From Rhodanobacteraceae bacterium (GTDB taxonomy: Bacteria; Pseudomonadota; Gammaproteobacteria; Xanthomonadales; SZUA-5): 6,647 nt of DNA. Position 1 is the stretch's first letter. Each line of letters opens with the position of its first letter. Below the pieces are notes generated by a model that was given only the letters and a program-made list of their open reading frames with translations, did not search any database and was not told the DNA's origin. The stretch is taken from the NCBI GenBank assembly GCA_003233535.1, contig QIMA01000589.1:1-6647 (forward strand). Direction: 5' to 3'. Of the stretch, positions 6,510 through 6,647 are shown in pieces. Position numbers and translations under genes: made by a program.

Positions 6510-6647
6510 CCCGCCCCTTTGCCTAGCCCGGGGTTTCATACGCCGCAGTTGGGGATTAGGGTGGCGACGGCGCAGCTGGCTGGTGTTCCGGACTCGGCCA
6601 TAGGCTGTCCAGAGCCCTGCGCCCGTGGACTTTTCCGCCTTTCGCGC

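Noticed and set aside
6271..6603. Plus-strand open frame of 110 codons covering the GPP34 start
   Set aside because: It is antisense to the recognisable GPP34 N-terminus and its own product is not recognisable.
6348..6647. Minus-strand frame open from the right edge into the GPP34 gene
   Set aside because: It overlaps GPP34 in another frame, and the translated Arg/Pro/Gly-rich sequence shows no motif. Openness is expected by chance at this GC content.

Overview
This window reads as a chromosomal segment of a moderately high-GC gammaproteobacterium. A Xanthomonadales/Lysobacterales-like source is my best guess. It rests on the K+-independent proton-pumping pyrophosphatase, the GPP34-domain protein beside parE, and an intergenic repeat style I associate with that order. 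That placement is an inference from recall, not from a search. I see no mobile-element genes, CRISPR array, rRNA or tRNA.

Layout, left to right. (1) 1-1860, minus strand: most of hppA, a membrane-bound proton-translocating pyrophosphatase, running off the left edge. (2) 1861-2109: a divergent intergenic region with a -10-like element for each side. (3) 2110-2529, plus strand: the remains of a membrane-anchored SRPBCC (polyketide cyclase/START-like) gene. Its N-terminal half is intact, and the rest is broken by two frame changes and stops. (4) 2538-3587, plus: a soluble protein with two cyclic-nucleotide-binding (CNB) folds and a C-terminal rhodanese domain. (5) 3580-3727: a compact intergenic element with tandem GGGCTGA heptamers, a terminal inverted repeat and nested stems, between two convergent genes. 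(6) 3734-5626, minus: complete parE, topoisomerase IV subunit B. (7) 5627-5802: an intergenic region with two short imperfect duplications and an inverted repeat. (8) 5803-6459, minus: a GPP34 (GOLPH3/VPS74-like) protein. (9) 6460-6647: the presumed promoter region of the GPP34 gene, and nothing else I can support.

The genes do not form one obvious pathway. hppA concerns pyrophosphate-driven proton pumping and parE chromosome decatenation. The CNB-CNB-rhodanese protein looks like a small-molecule-gated sulfur-transfer or sensor protein, and the GPP34 protein probably binds anionic membrane lipids. The GPP34 gene and parE lie on the same strand with a 176-base gap, so co-transcription is possible but not shown. 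The most interesting items are the CNB-CNB-rhodanese architecture with only one intact nucleotide pocket, the decayed SRPBCC gene, the structured element 3580-3727, and the bacterial GPP34 gene. I found no convincing evidence of a wholly new multi-gene system.
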